DNA of 64,000 nt from Periplaneta americana (Eukaryota > Arthropoda > Insecta > Blattodea > Blattidae): contig NW_027185532.1 of assembly GCF_040183065.1 (NCBI RefSeq), forward strand, positions 1 through 64,000, in the 5' to 3' direction. The notes under the pieces are model-generated. The model did no database searches, was not told the DNA's origin, and saw only the letters and a list, made by a program, of their open reading frames with translations. Position numbers and translations under genes: made by a program. Of this stretch, positions 27,101 through 39,329 are shown piece after piece. Each line of letters opens with the position of its first letter. The first letter of the stretch is position 1.

Positions 27101-30100
27101 ATGTGTTCTGAGTTCACTCTATGTCCTCTCAGTCCACTCCTTTTTTTTTCATTCCACTCTATGTCATCTCAGTCCAGTCTGTATCCTCTCAGTTCACTCT
27201 ATGCCTTCTCAGTCCACTCTATGTCCTCTCAGTTCACTCTATGTCCTCTCGGTTCACTCTATGTCTTCTCAGTCTTCTCAATGTCATCTCAGTCCACTCT
27301 ATATCCTCATAGTCCAGCCTCTGCCTTCTCATTCCTCTCTACATCTTCTCAGTCCACTCTATGTCACCTCCGTCCACTCCCTCTATTCTCAGTCAACTCC
27401 CTGTCTTCTGAGTCCACTCTATGTCACCTCATTCCACTCCCTGTATTCTCAATCAACTCCCAGTATTCTCAGTCCACTCTATGTCATCTCAGTTCACTCT
27501 TTGTCTTATCACACTTATCTATGTTCTCTCACTCCACTCTACCTTTTCTCAGTACTCTCTATATCCTCTCAGTTCACTGTATGTCATCTCGATCCACTCT
27601 AAATTCACTCAGTCCACTCTATGTACTCTCAGTTCACTCTATGTCCTCTCAGTCCACTCTTTGCCTTCTCAGTCTTCTCTATTTCATCTCAGTCCATTCT
27701 ATGTGCTCTCAGTCCACCCTATGTCCTCTCAGTTCACTCTATGTCCTCTCAGTCCAGTCTACTTCTTTTCAGTCTTCTCTATGTCCTCTCAGTCCACTCT
27801 ATGTCCTCTCAGTCCACTCTATGTCTTCTCAGGCCAACCTGGGTCCTCTCAGTCCAATCCCTATTTTCTCACTCCACCATATATCCTCTCAGTCCACTCC
27901 CAGTCTTCTCAGTCCAATATATGTCATCTCAGTCCACTCTATGTCATCTCTGTCCACTCCCTGTCTTCTCAGTTCACTATGAGTCATCTCATTCCACTCT
28001 ATGTTTTCTCAGTCACTCTATGTCATCTCAGTCCACTCCCTGTCATCTCAGTCCACTCCCTGTCTTCTCAGTTTACTATGTGTTAACTGAGTCCACCCTA
28101 TGCCTTCTCAGTCCACTCTATGACCTCTCACTCCACTCTATGTACTCTCAGTCCACTATGTGTTCTCAGTGCACTCTATGTCTTCTCAATCCAATCTAAG
28201 TCCTCTCAGTCAACACTATGTCCACTCAGTGCACTCCCTGTCTTCTCAGTACACTCTATGTCATCTCAGTCCACTCTGTGTACTCTCAGTCCACTCTGTT
28301 TCTTCTCAGTCCGCTCTATGTAATATCAGTCCACTCTATGTCTTCTTAGTCCACTCTATGTCCTCTCAGTCCTCTCTATGTCATCTCAGTCCACTCTATG
28401 TCTTCTCAGTCCACTCTATGTCATCTGAGTCCACTCTATGTGCTCTCAGTACAATCTATGTCATCTCAGTGCACACTATGTCATCCAGTCCACACTATGT
28501 CGTCTCAGTCCACTCTACGTCTTCTCAGTCCACTATGTATCATATCAGTCCACTCTATGTCTTCTCATTCCACTATAAGTGCTCTCAGTCCACTCTATGT
28601 CTTCTCGGTCCACTCAATGTCTTCTCAGTCGATCCCTGCATTCTAAGTTCACTATATGTCATCTCAGTCCACTCTATGTCTTCTCAGTCCACTCTATGTC
28701 ATCTCAGTCCACTATATGTCCTCTCAGTCCACTCTATGTCCTCTCAGTTCACTCTATATCTTCTCAGTCCACTCTATGTTTTTTCTGTCCACTCTATGTG
28801 CTATCAGTCCACTCCCTGCCTTCTCAGTCCACTCTATGTCCTCTCACTCCACTCTATGTCCTCTTATTCCACACTATGTCTTCTCAGTCTTCTCTATGTC
28901 ATCTCAGTCCACTTTATGTCCTCTCAGTTCTCTCTATGTCCTCTCAGACCACTCTGTGTCCTCTAAGTGCATTCCCTGTCTTCTCAGTCCACTCTATGTC
29001 TTCTCAGTCCTCTCCCTGTCTTCTCAGTCCCCTCTATATCATCTCAGGCCACTCTATGTCTTCTCAGTCCGCTCTATGTCTTCTCAGTTCACTCTATGTC
29101 TTCTCACTCCACTCTATGCTTTCTCAGTCCACTCTATGACCTCTCACTCCACTCTATGTCCTCTCAGTCCTCTCTATGTCTTCTCAGTGCACTCTATGTA
29201 TTCTCAATCCAATCTAAGTCCTCTGAGTCCCCTCTATGTCCTCTCAGTCCACTCCCTCTCTTCTCAGTCCACTCTATGTCATCTCAGTCCTCTCTGTGTA
29301 CTCTCAGTCCACTCTGTGTCTACTCAGTCTGCTCTACGTCATATCAGTCCTCTCGATGTCTTCTCAGTACACACTATGTCTTCTTAGTCTTCTCTATGTC
29401 ATCTCAATCCACTCTATGCCATCTCAGTCCACTCTATATCTTCTCATTCCACTCTATATCTTCTCAGTCTACTCTATGTCTTATCAGTCCACTATGTGTC
29501 ATCTCAGTCCACTCTGTCTTTTCAGTCCACTCTATGTCCTCTCAGTCCACTCTATGTCCTCTCAGTTCACTCTATGTCCTCTCAGTCCACTCTATGTCTT
29601 CTCAGTCTTCTCTATGTCATCTCAGTCCACTCTATGTCCTCTCAGTTCACTATGTCTTCTCAGTTCACTCTATGTAATCTTAGTCCACTCTGTGTGCTCT
29701 CAGTCCACTCCCTGTGTTCTCAGTCCACTCTATGTACTCTCAGTCCTCTCTATGTCTTGTCAGTCCACTATATGTCATCTCCGTCCACTCTATGTCTTCT
29801 CAGTCCACTCTGTGTCTTCTGAGTCCACTATATGTCCTCCTAGTCTACTCCCTGACTTCTCAGTCCACTTTATATTTGAGGCCCCTCTATGTCTTCTCAG
29901 ACCACTCTATGTCCTCTAAGTTCACTCCCTCTCTTGTGAGTCCACCGTATGTCTTCTCAGTCAACTCTCTTCTCAGTCTACTCTATGTCATCTCAGTGCA
30001 CTCCCTGTCTTCTCAGTCCACTCTATGTCATCTCAGTCCACTCTATGACTTCCCAGTTCACTCTATGTGTTCTCAGTCCACTCTATATCCTCTCAGTCCA

Positions 30101-30914
30101 CTCCGTGTCTTCTCTTTCCACTCTATGTCATCTCAGTCCACTCCATATCCTCTCAGTACACTCTGTGCCTTCTCAGTGCACTCTATGTCTTCTCTGTTCA
30201 CTCTGTGTCCTCTCAGTACAGTCTAATTCTTCTCAGTCTTCTCTATGTCATCTCAGTCCACTCTATGTCCTCTCAGTCCACTCTATGTCCTCTCAGTCCA
30301 CCCTCTGTCTTCTCAGTCCACTCTATATCTTCTAAGTCCGTTCTATGTCTTCTCAGTTCACTATGTGTCATCTCAGCCCACGCTGTGTTTTCTCAGTCCA
30401 CTCCCAGTAATCTCATTCCACTATACGTCATCTCAGTCCACTCTATGTCATCTCAGTTCACTATATGTCCTCTCAGTCCACTATGTCATCTCAGTCTACT
30501 CTATATCCTCTCAGTCCACTCTATGTCCTCTCAGTCTACCCTCAGTTTTCTCAGTCCTCTCTATGTCCTTTGAGTCCACTCCATGTTCTCTCAGTCCACC
30601 CTCTGTTCTCTCAGTACACTCTGTTTCCTCTCAGTCCACTCTCTGTCATCTCAGTTCACTCTATGTCGTCTCAGTCCACCCTCTGATCTCTCATTACACT
30701 CTTTGTCCTCTCAGTCCACTCTATGTCCTCTGAGTCCACCCTCTGTTCTCTCAGTACACACTATGTCCTCTCAGTCCACTCTCTGTTGTCTCAGTCCACT
30801 CTATGTCCTTTCAGTGAAATGACAGTACTGTCACTACACTCTGTGTTCCACTAGTCCACGCTATGTGCTCTCAGTCCACTCTCCGTCTTGTCAGTCCATT
30901 CCCTGTCCTGTCAT
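15122..30914 (+). repeat. 20-bp satellite array, arm 2 (plus orientation)
   Basis: Same 20-bp satellite as arm 1 but inverted: CTCAGTCCACTCTATGTCCT-type units read on the plus strand. Stop-free frames again occur on one strand only, now plus, and give long Ser/Leu/Val/His-rich frames such as 17084-18814. They have no splice sites, start context or non-periodic sequence and are not genes. Long-range internal duplications are visible. A variant carrying aataaatg occurs at 17695, 18622, 24898 and 25803. A gttacatc marker occurs near 21690 and 27060 (about 5.37 kb apart). The segment near 18.9-19.6 kb matches 26.0-26.7 kb at an offset of about 7.16 kb. The array decays into unique sequence around 30914. 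Confidence 0.97.
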
Positions 30915-30983
30915 TGGATCTTTATAATTTCTAATTTTACGATAATTTGCAATTCTCTCATACATGATCCAAAGAATTACTTC

Positions 30984-31046
30984 TAGACGGGAATCGATCC
31001 CGGTTTTTAATGTGTTAGATCAACACTTCCTGTACCGCACTGGTTT
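30984..31046 (-). repeat. tRNA-like fragment (possible SINE head)
   Basis: On the minus strand this has a B-box-like GGGATCGATTCCC (about 30999-30987). A possible anticodon arm with stem GTGTT/AACAC precedes it. The remainder of the cloverleaf is poor, and there is no convincing acceptor stem. It lies at the outer edge of satellite arm 2. It is a tRNA-derived SINE fragment or a decayed tRNA pseudogene. Confidence 0.4.
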
Positions 31047-31256
31047 ACTTAACTGGAGGCATCGTATTAATGCGACTCTGGTGTTCTGTCTGTAAACTAC
31101 GTCCACGATTTCATAGTTACAACTTATTGGCTTTTCAAATACATGATCGCTAAATAGTGTAGTGTTGGCTGCAATGCATACATGAATAATTTTGAATGAC
31201 GTAGTAGCCTTGCGCTCGTCCGCCATGACACTCGGCAGCCTATAGTTGGATTTAAC

Positions 31257-31257
31257 A

Positions 31258-31288
<31 letters not shown>

Positions 31289-31582
31289 GTAAATAAATAA
31301 ATATATACAAATAGATAAATAAATAAATTAATAAAATAAATAAATTAAATAAATAAATAAATAAATAACTAAATAAATATAAATCAATAAATAAATATAA
31401 ATAAATAAATAAACATAAATAAGTAAATAAATATAAATAAGTAAATAAATATAAATAAATAATAAATAACTAAATAAATAAATAAATATAAATAAATAAA
31501 TATAAATAAATAAATAACTAAATAAATAAAAATAAATACATAAGTATAAATAAATAAATGAATAAAAATAAATAAATAAATA
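31257..31582. repeat. imperfect (AAAT)n microsatellite
   Basis: About 325 bp of aaat units with scattered substitutions. The open frames on the minus strand here encode Ile/Tyr/Leu/Phe-rich low-complexity peptide and are artefacts. Confidence 0.95.
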
Positions 31583-32750
31583 CTGAGTAGCGCAAGTTCA
31601 CACTGCAAATATAGAATACTAAAAAAGACAGTTTTAACACGCGAAACTTTATAGAGATTTATTGTCATCATTAACTGAAGCGTGCATTTCCAGAAGGTTG
31701 TAAGTGCCAATTTGTAAAGTTTACAGTAGGAACAAAAATAGTTTTACGCAGTACATACAACGTAGTAACTTGCACAACCTGAAAGTGCACTACTTTATTA
31801 CTTGGAGCAGCACTTTTTTCATAACCTTTCGTAATATTGCCAAACAGGGCACCTACAACTGATATATGTGAAAAAAATATATTCCCCTGATTTCGGCACT
31901 TACAACGTTATGGAAATGCACGCTTATGGTGTACCACAACTTATGTATACGGGTTTCACCATAACTTTCTATTACAACTACTAACAATTATTATGAAATC
32001 CCGACAGCCTGTTAAATTAATACCTCTTCTACTATCCTTATTAACTTAACTCCACACAGTCAATTTCTCCTTATTGATCTTAAACATTCACCATCTGTTC
32101 GTTCCTCATTTATATTCCTTCAAGCATTCTAATTTTGCTAAAATCGCATCTAGTTCGTTCTACTCTACAGGATATTATTCTGTTAATCTTTATTACTTTA
32201 TCAAAAATATTGTTCTTAAATTTTAACTGGCTATTCTTATTAAAATCCCGATACTAACATTCCTATTTAAAACACTTAACACCTTCACACGGTTTTACTC
32301 ATTTACCTGATACACTTCATTATTATATCTTGCTCACTATAGTTTGAAATCATCTATTCATTAACGTCAATCAACGCCCAGCAAAAACTATAGAAAATTG
32401 TATTTACTCTCACTAATATAATATTTCATAAACTTCACTACGTCACTTTCCAAGATTTACTTCTTTATAATAAATTTCATTCGGTAACTATATTTATTAA
32501 CTGGACTCTTTTTTTTAACTTCCAAACTGATCTCTTTCCGAGGTCCCTTGAACACACTTTCATCACACTAAACACGATTTACGACATTAAATTATAAAAC
32601 TACCATATTGCAGTTCTATTCAGACACTTTATTTATTTCTTATCACTCATGCACCTAATTTCTAAGATTGTAACTATTTTGGCCCTTAAATCTACTCGTC
32701 AAAGATGATAATATAGGCCTACCGCCCTGTGGTGACGAAAGCACTATCTC
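31583..32750. other. unassigned AT-rich DNA
   Basis: No gene, RNA or structured repeat recognised. A short (CTT)n-like run occurs just downstream, near 32841-32872. Confidence 0.5.
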
Positions 32751-32904
32751 TTCACTCATCATCCTTATCGCATCCTGACTTCTTCTTTGAACGCTACCCC
32801 CACCTTCTCTTGATCTCCTGTAATGTCTCCTTGTTTCAGCTTCTTGTCTTCTTCTTCTTCTTCTTGTTGCCGATTCATGTAGGTTAGGTCATATGTTATT
32901 GCGT

Positions 32905-33688
32905 TGATCTACTCTTTCACTCCACTAGGCTCAGCAGAATCCTGACTGGTTCTTTCTCGGACGATAAGCTCGTCTATCGGATGACCAGTCTCCGATGTGG
33001 GCTTTAATTCCGTACATACTTCATATTGCTGACTCGCTCGTTCCTTGCCATCACGAACCAATTCCTCTATAATTCCTTCCGGTTGCTCGGTATTCACTTC
33101 TCTCGTCCGTAAATTTCCACTTGCGGAGACCTTGTTTTTCTGTGAGTTGAAGTTCCTCTGACAATGCTCTAAATCGTATAGTTTTCCATTTATTTTTATT
33201 TTATCCTTAACTAATATCGCAAACTGACATCTCGATCTTGCTTCTTTCATAAATGGTAGCAACATCTCTCTCTTACTCCTTATTTCCACACTGTAGCCCC
33301 GCTCAATTTTTTAATCCGTTCCTTTCAGCATTCTCAAGTGATCTAAGATAAATAATTTAGTCCTCATACTTGTAAATTTCACTAATATGGGACGATTTAT
33401 CCCTCTTCCAATTCTGAAGGTTTCTTCAATCTGCTCTTTGTTCAGGCTCAGGCTAAAAATCTCATTACATATATGAATAACTAAATTATATGTTTCTAAT
33501 CTATTTTCACTCCGGTCTTCATCCATAACTTAGAAATGCATCTGTAAAAGCTCATTGTGTCTCAATAGGTAACAATGCAGCACATCATACTGATATTGCA
33601 ATTTATATTTTCCTACAATTATCTAAGAAACTGTGCAGAAAGCAAACAAAAACAGTGACTTGTACACGAATGCAACATAGTAGAGGTC
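32905..33688 (-). pseudogene. LINE ORF1 remnant, copy 1
   Basis: On the minus strand two open segments (33526-33311, then 33289-32909) lie in one frame, separated by an in-frame TAA near 33311. The first contains RIGRGINRPILVKFTSMRTK, which looks like the RNA-recognition part of LINE ORF1 proteins (a basic patch then a beta strand). The second, with LLPFMKEAR and KIKINGKLYDL, looks like the C-terminal domain of L1-type ORF1 RNA chaperones. No Met lies near the start and the expected upstream coiled coil is absent, so the copy is 5'-truncated. A near-identical copy lies at 61953-62694. The reverse transcriptase that would follow on this strand is not present. Family level (LINE ORF1) is fairly secure; the clade is not. 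Confidence 0.7.
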
Positions 33689-33706
33689 CATATAGTCGCG
33701 CTCTGA

Positions 33707-34507
33707 CAGCGCTCGGGTGAGCTCACCTTTAGTGATATACTACAATCGCGAAGGTCAACAGATGAGATAATTGGTAATCATGTCGAGAATGAACCACACG
33801 AACAGAAGAATGCCCCATTGCCTACTACATCCACTGTAAACAAGACCAATGACCTCGAGATGTCAGTATCTCAACAGGAACGACTATCCGACAGCCATAG
33901 AGATATAGCAGCTGATTGTTCCGAGTTAGCTGACAGGATTGACGTACATCGGAATACTCAACCAAGCATACATGATGATGTTACTAATATACAGAACGAA
34001 TCTGAAACCGACTCGGCTGACGAAAGCGATATCGTATTAGTTACTGAGAACAGTTCAATTGAAAATGAGGATGAGTTTCCCGACAATAAACGTCGTAAGA
34101 AAGGGCGTTCGGAGCAAATTCCCAAGCAAACCAAAAGCAGTTCACAAGAAACTAGAAATAGACTTAATGTGATTTCACTTCATGGGATAAGTGAAATTCC
34201 CAACCCACAACCAATGATTCAAGATACAGGAGCTGCTCCAAGTGAAGATGAGGGGAGGATCCCTTCTTCTCAATCGGACTGCATTCAAGATCCTCGACTA
34301 CAAACACCGACAGCGACCAATAACACCATGTGGAGCGACGAAATGGAAGTTGTGAATCTTAACCTTACCAGGGAAATAGGAAGTAATGATCATGGACACG
34401 TAGACAAAGCTCCTGCCAAATCTACAAAAACATATACTAGTAATAGAAAGCATCCATATAAATCAGAAGAAGGCAAATCCTTTCTTCCTACTTTAAAAAA
34501 ATCATAA
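33707..34507 (+). pseudogene. possible LINE ORF1 C-terminal tail
   Basis: An open frame without an early Met runs from just after a TGA at 33704-33706 to a stop at 34505-34507. The product, about 265 residues, is hydrophilic, acidic and Ser/Thr-rich, with a basic patch (NKRRKKGRS) in the middle and no hydrophobic core. Disordered tails like this are common at the C terminus of gag-like ORF1 proteins of L1/Tx1-type LINEs. It lies just upstream of, and in the same direction as, the ORF2 remnant at 35061-38390. The zinc-knuckle part expected before such a tail is not visible, so the assignment rests on position and composition. It could instead be part of an unrelated host or transposon gene. 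Confidence 0.4.
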
Positions 34508-35060
34508 GTTATCACTGCATAAGTATTTCTTTAACATATGTACATGGCGCAAATCGTATGCTATGATATTTAGATGTTCTTTATGACGCTCACGTTTGAT
34601 TGTAACAACCTTAAAATCCGGTGGCAGTTCTTCGCCAACAAAATCCATGGTTTTAATAAGATTCTGAAAGCACACGATATCGCCATACTCTTTATGCAGG
34701 AAATACATAATTCAAATTTCACTTGTATCTATAATTATGTTTATGTTAATATCGAACCGACCGTCAGGAATAGCTAATTTAACCAAACCTGGCATACAAT
34801 ATACGCAAAGAAAACAATGTTTTTCTTCAATTGCATGACTATAGCTATCCCCTTGCAAATGTCAGTGCTTTATTTGGAAATAATAAGTGTAATGGAAGCT
34901 ATTTTTCTTTGCCAGCTGTTCTATAATGGCACTCATAGGAAATTTCTTCCTCAGCCATATAATTGTTAACCTTGGTAGCCATATTACCATTGCAATAACA
35001 ACACTCACCTTCCTCTGCAATTACTTTTCTATTAATAACATTATCAGTACCAATCTACTT

Positions 35061-38000
35061 ATGAATTACCCCTACCCTAACATTTTAGTTCGAAAAATTG
35101 CTACCATTAACATATGTGGATCATATTCACCAGTGAACAAGGACATGTTCCGTCACTTCTCATATACTCATGACATAGAAATAGCCCTCATACAAGAAGT
35201 AGTTGACGAAGATATAATCCAAATTAATGGATATAATACCTACAGCAATATTGGAATAAACAAACGAGGCCACAGCAATAATGGTAAAAGAGGGTATAGA
35301 AATGACAAATATAGAAAACTCCCTTCTGGTAGAGCCATCCTAGGAGAGTATCAAGGGACTCGTTTTCTTTCTATTTATGCTCCTTCTGGTACTCGCAAGA
35401 GAAAATTGCGTGAAGAGTTCTTCACAATAGATATTACGTACTTACTCTCGAAACTACAAAATAAATATATTATGTGAGGCGATTTCAATTGCGTACTTGA
35501 TTCACTCGAATGCACCGGTAGTACACCTAAATCACCGGCCCTAAAATACATTATCAACAACTTTCATATGACCGACGTCTGGAGAGTGACGCATAAAACT
35601 GCGGGATTTACGTATCACACTACCAAGTCGGCATCACGTATCGACAGAATATATGTCTCCACAGATTTAAAAAATAGTATCAGTAGCTCCGAAATTGTTC
35701 CCGCCCCTTTTACAGATCATAACGCTTTGATTGTGTTGATTAAAATTCCTATTTCCTTCATCACGCGTGGACGAACACTTTGGAAACTCAATAGTCAATT
35801 GTTACGAGACATTACAATAAAAGAAGACTTCACTATTGAATGGCAAAAATGGACAAGAAAACATGCCTAATATTTAACGGAAACTAACTGGTGGGACGGA
35901 TATGTAAAAAAACAGATTAGTACTTTCTTCAAATATAGAGGACTGGAAAGGAAACGGAATGAGAATACAACATTAAATTTTCTATTTCAATGTATCCGTG
36001 ATTTGCAACGTCCAGATTTTCAGTATGTTCCCATGCAAGCAAAGTTAAGTTATATTAAAGCCCAGATACGAACAATATACAGAAGAAGGATGGAGAGAAC
36101 AACAGTGACTAGTAAAATTATTTCTGCAGAAGAAGAAGATAAAATGAACATTTTCCATTTGGTAAAGGAAAGAAAACGCTGCAATTTCCACTTCGTTACT
36201 AAAATCGAAGATGAAAAAACGGAATATAGTAAACAAAAGGATATAATTACTATCTTTCATCGGTACTTTACCGATATGTTTGATGATAAATCTGCACATG
36301 TTTCTCAAACTTTTAATCCTAATCCAATAAGGTATGTCACACCTGAACAAAATAAACAGCTTAATGCACCAATCACAAAAGAGGAAGTTCAAATAGCAGT
36401 CTTTCAAGGAAAAGCAAACAAGTCACCTGGAACGGATGGCATCACTAATGAATTTTATCAGCAATATTGGGACATTCTTGGGAATGAATTTACACATGTC
36501 TTAAATGAAATAGTTCAGAAAGGAGAGTTGTGCCCTTCTCGACGCCAAGGAATAATGGCACTGATAAAAAAGATTCCACATCCCAAAACAGCTGAACACT
36601 ATAGGCCGATTACCCTACTAAATACTGACTATAAAATCTTAGCCCGAATTGTTAATAATCGTCTTAAATCAATACTGCAAGATATCATACATGAAACTCA
36701 ATTTGCTGGAGTTAAAACAAGAACAATCTTTGGTGCTGCAAATGCCATTAGAGACCTGTTAGCGTACCATACTAAATTGGGACACAAGGGCCTCTTAATC
36801 TCCGTCGATTTCTCAAAAGCATTTGACAAAATTCTACATGATTTCCTATTTCATACACTTCAACGATATGGATTTGATACTAATTTTATAAAAAAGGTAA
36901 AAATCTTCTATACCAATATCTCATCAATCTTACAAATTAATGGACATTATTCCAAGCCGATAGCTATAAACCGTTCAGTTCGACAAGGCTGCCCTTTATC
37001 CATGTCCCTCTTTGTAATTGCACTTAATCCTTTACTGGAATATCTCCACCAAAGTCTAACAGGATTAAATTTGCAAAATACCCGTCTTACGACACTGTCA
37101 TATGCTGATGATGTAAACATATTACTAGAAATACTAGACTTAGAAATGCCTAGAATGTGGCAAATACTACAAAAATTTGAAGAAGATTCGGGTTTAAATA
37201 TAAATATTTCTAAATCACGTGTTCTACCACTAGGGAAATGGGAAAATGCACCCCATTGTCCTCCACTTCTCACAACAGACGAGGTAAAGATTCTTGGTGT
37301 CATATAGTCATCGAAATGGAATAAAATTCAAGATCTGAATTGGAATCCCATAGTAGCAAAGATCAAGGGAAAACTTCAAACATCTTACCCGCGAGAAAAG
37401 TGTCTAAACAACAGAATCTTAATCCTTAATACTTATATATTGTCTCTCCTATGGTATGTGGCTCAAGTCATACCAATTCCCATGAACTACTCCAGACAAT
37501 TACAAGCAGCAATCACATGGTATCTCTGGAAATGAGCCATATTTAGGGTGCCACTTTCAACAGCTATTAAGAGAAGAGAAGAAGGAGGATTAGATTTCAT
37601 ACATATTCCAACTAAATGTGCTTCCTTATTAGTATCCCGTTACCTAAAACAACAACAGACGGATAATATAGCAGCTAAAAAGTTTACATTCTTCCAAAAC
37701 GCTCTTCAGTCCGGTACCAAAAATGATACAGACTTTGATTATGTACGTCAAATACTAAAAAGTATCAATAGTTTACAACTCACAAACTATGGTAACCAAA
37801 TATCAACAAGGTTAATATACCAACTGTATCTCGAAACGGTTTGTAACGCTTCCCCGTTCGATAAACCTATGAGAATAATGTCTTACTATCCCCAGGTTAA
37901 TTGGAATAGAGTGTGGATCAATATTAGAAATAAATTGATTCCTGCAAAACTAAAAACATCTTGGTTTAAAGCTGTTCATGATATATATCTAACGAACCTC

Positions 38001-38390
38001 CGATTATATAAAATCAAAAGATCACAAACTATGCTATGCTCTCTATGTGCCCAGATAGATACTGTTACCCATCGTTTAACTGAATGTAACAAAGTTAAGG
38101 AAATCTGGCACAAAATTCAACATATAATAAGTATATGGCTTAACACACCATATACATCTATATAACCTAGCATGATTACGCAACCTGACTTTCATTATTT
38201 ACCATCTCAAAAACATAATGCTGTGATTTGGATCATTAGCAATGTAGTATTCCTAATAATGGACTACAACAGGGAAATGGAAATGGAAGAATTTATGGAA
38301 ATTCTAAAACGTTCGAGGTACAAAGCCTATAATAAGAAACACGGGAAAAAACTTTATGGCAATGTACTGAATTATATATGTATAAGGTAA
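35061..38390 (+). pseudogene. L1/Tx1-like LINE ORF2: endonuclease plus reverse transcriptase, decayed
   Basis: One reading frame of 1110 codons from ATG 35061 to TAA 38388-38390 is interrupted only by in-frame stops at 35475, 35868, 37305, 37533 and 38163, with no frameshift. Residues 1 to about 260 form an APE-type endonuclease: TINI near 15-18, QE at 45-46, GDFN directly after the first stop (about 140), and TDH near 220. Residues about 450-750 are the reverse transcriptase: SVDFSKAFDK near 581, RQGCPLS near 641 and the catalytic YADD near 681. The C-terminal third holds a Cys/His cluster (LCSLC, then H and C) near 992-1015, as in L1/Tx1-clade ORF2 proteins. In life the protein nicks target DNA and copies its own mRNA into it. 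The phrase LLNTDYKILARIVNNRLK supports L1/Tx1 affinity over RTE. All five stops must be real for this copy to be dead, and nothing suggests host use. Confidence 0.9.
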
Positions 38391-38990
38391 AATAATTCAA
38401 ACACACTATGCCCAGCTAATCTATTTATGTTTACAATCCTCTATTGCATAAATGTTATAAACGAAGTGTTTAATTTAATTAATGACCATGTTATTACTGT
38501 TTTCTCTTTCTGAAACGTAATCTTCTTCCTTTAATACAATACTGTAAGTAATTTAGAAAAGATAGAATTGTTCAGTGACCTTATTTTTCTGTTTTGTGTT
38601 GTTAATTAATGAATTGTATTCTGTGATATCTCATATCTTTGTGATAGAAAAACTATGAAAACAATCTTATAAAAAAAACAATATTATTTTATATTTTAAA
38701 AAATGATTAATCATCAAATAAATAAATAAGTAAATGGTTAAATGAATAATTTAAAAGCAGATAAATCAAGTACTTAATCAAAACTAGGACATACATAACT
38801 AAACAAACAAATTCATAAATATAAATAAATTAAATGAATAAATAATCATATAAAGTTGTAAATTAATAGTTTAACCAAATAAAAATTGATAATAAAGAAA
38901 CTAAATAAAATAAGGACTCGGTAAAATTGTGGTCTGCCTGAGACTGAAATGAGCGGGGTTGGGGCTCATTTCATTAAATAAAATTAAAAA
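38391..38990 (+). mobile_element. LINE 3' region and A-rich tail
   Basis: Follows the ORF2 remnant. AT-rich 3' untranslated-like sequence passes into loosely repeated aaat units (38700-38905). A segment at about 38912-38985 with ctgcctgag and gctcatttcattaaataaa looks like the 3' tail of a second LINE family. The exact element boundary and a target-site duplication could not be fixed by eye. Confidence 0.5.
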
Positions 38991-39002
38991 AAAATTGTGT
39001 GA

Positions 39003-39246
39003 ATGGAGCCGGTAGTAATACGAGATGCAACAAGGTTATACGCGCCTTCTATACTCGAGGTTGCCGGTTCGATCCCGGCCGAGATCGATGGCATTTAAGT
39101 GTGTGTAAATGCGATAAGCTCACGTCAGTAGATTTACTCGCAAGTAAAAGAACTCCTGCGGGACAAAATTCCGGCACACTGGCGACGCTGATATAACCTG
39201 TGCAGTTGTGAGCGTTGTTAAATAAACCATGATTTAATTTTAATTT
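39003..39246 (+). mobile_element. tRNA-derived SINE (plus strand)
   Basis: A B-box-like GGTTCGATCCC lies at 39066-39076 with a degenerate A-box region upstream at about 39010-39025. The body contains actcctgcgggacaaaattc and ccggcacactggcgacgctg, and ends in ttaaataaaccatgatttaa. From memory the body and tail resemble a SINE family widespread in blattodean genomes. The short open frame over it (38999-39196) is a shadow. Confidence 0.8.
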
Positions 39247-39329
39247 AGCATAGACAGTAAGGAGAGGGAGATAATAAGATCAGTGGTTGTTGCGATCAAG
39301 AGGCAAAAGAGAAATGTCTTACTTACGAC

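Noticed and set aside
1-30914. CRISPR-like or bacterial repeat array
   Set aside because: No spacers; head-to-tail 20-bp satellite in a clearly eukaryotic context.
31257-31710. Ile/Tyr/Phe-rich minus-strand frames
   Set aside because: Translation of the (AAAT)n tract.
34502-34708. Minus-strand 68-codon frame inside the plus-strand LINE
   Set aside because: Looks protein-like in composition but has an in-frame stop just upstream and no recognisable match. Mentioned only as a possible inverted piece.
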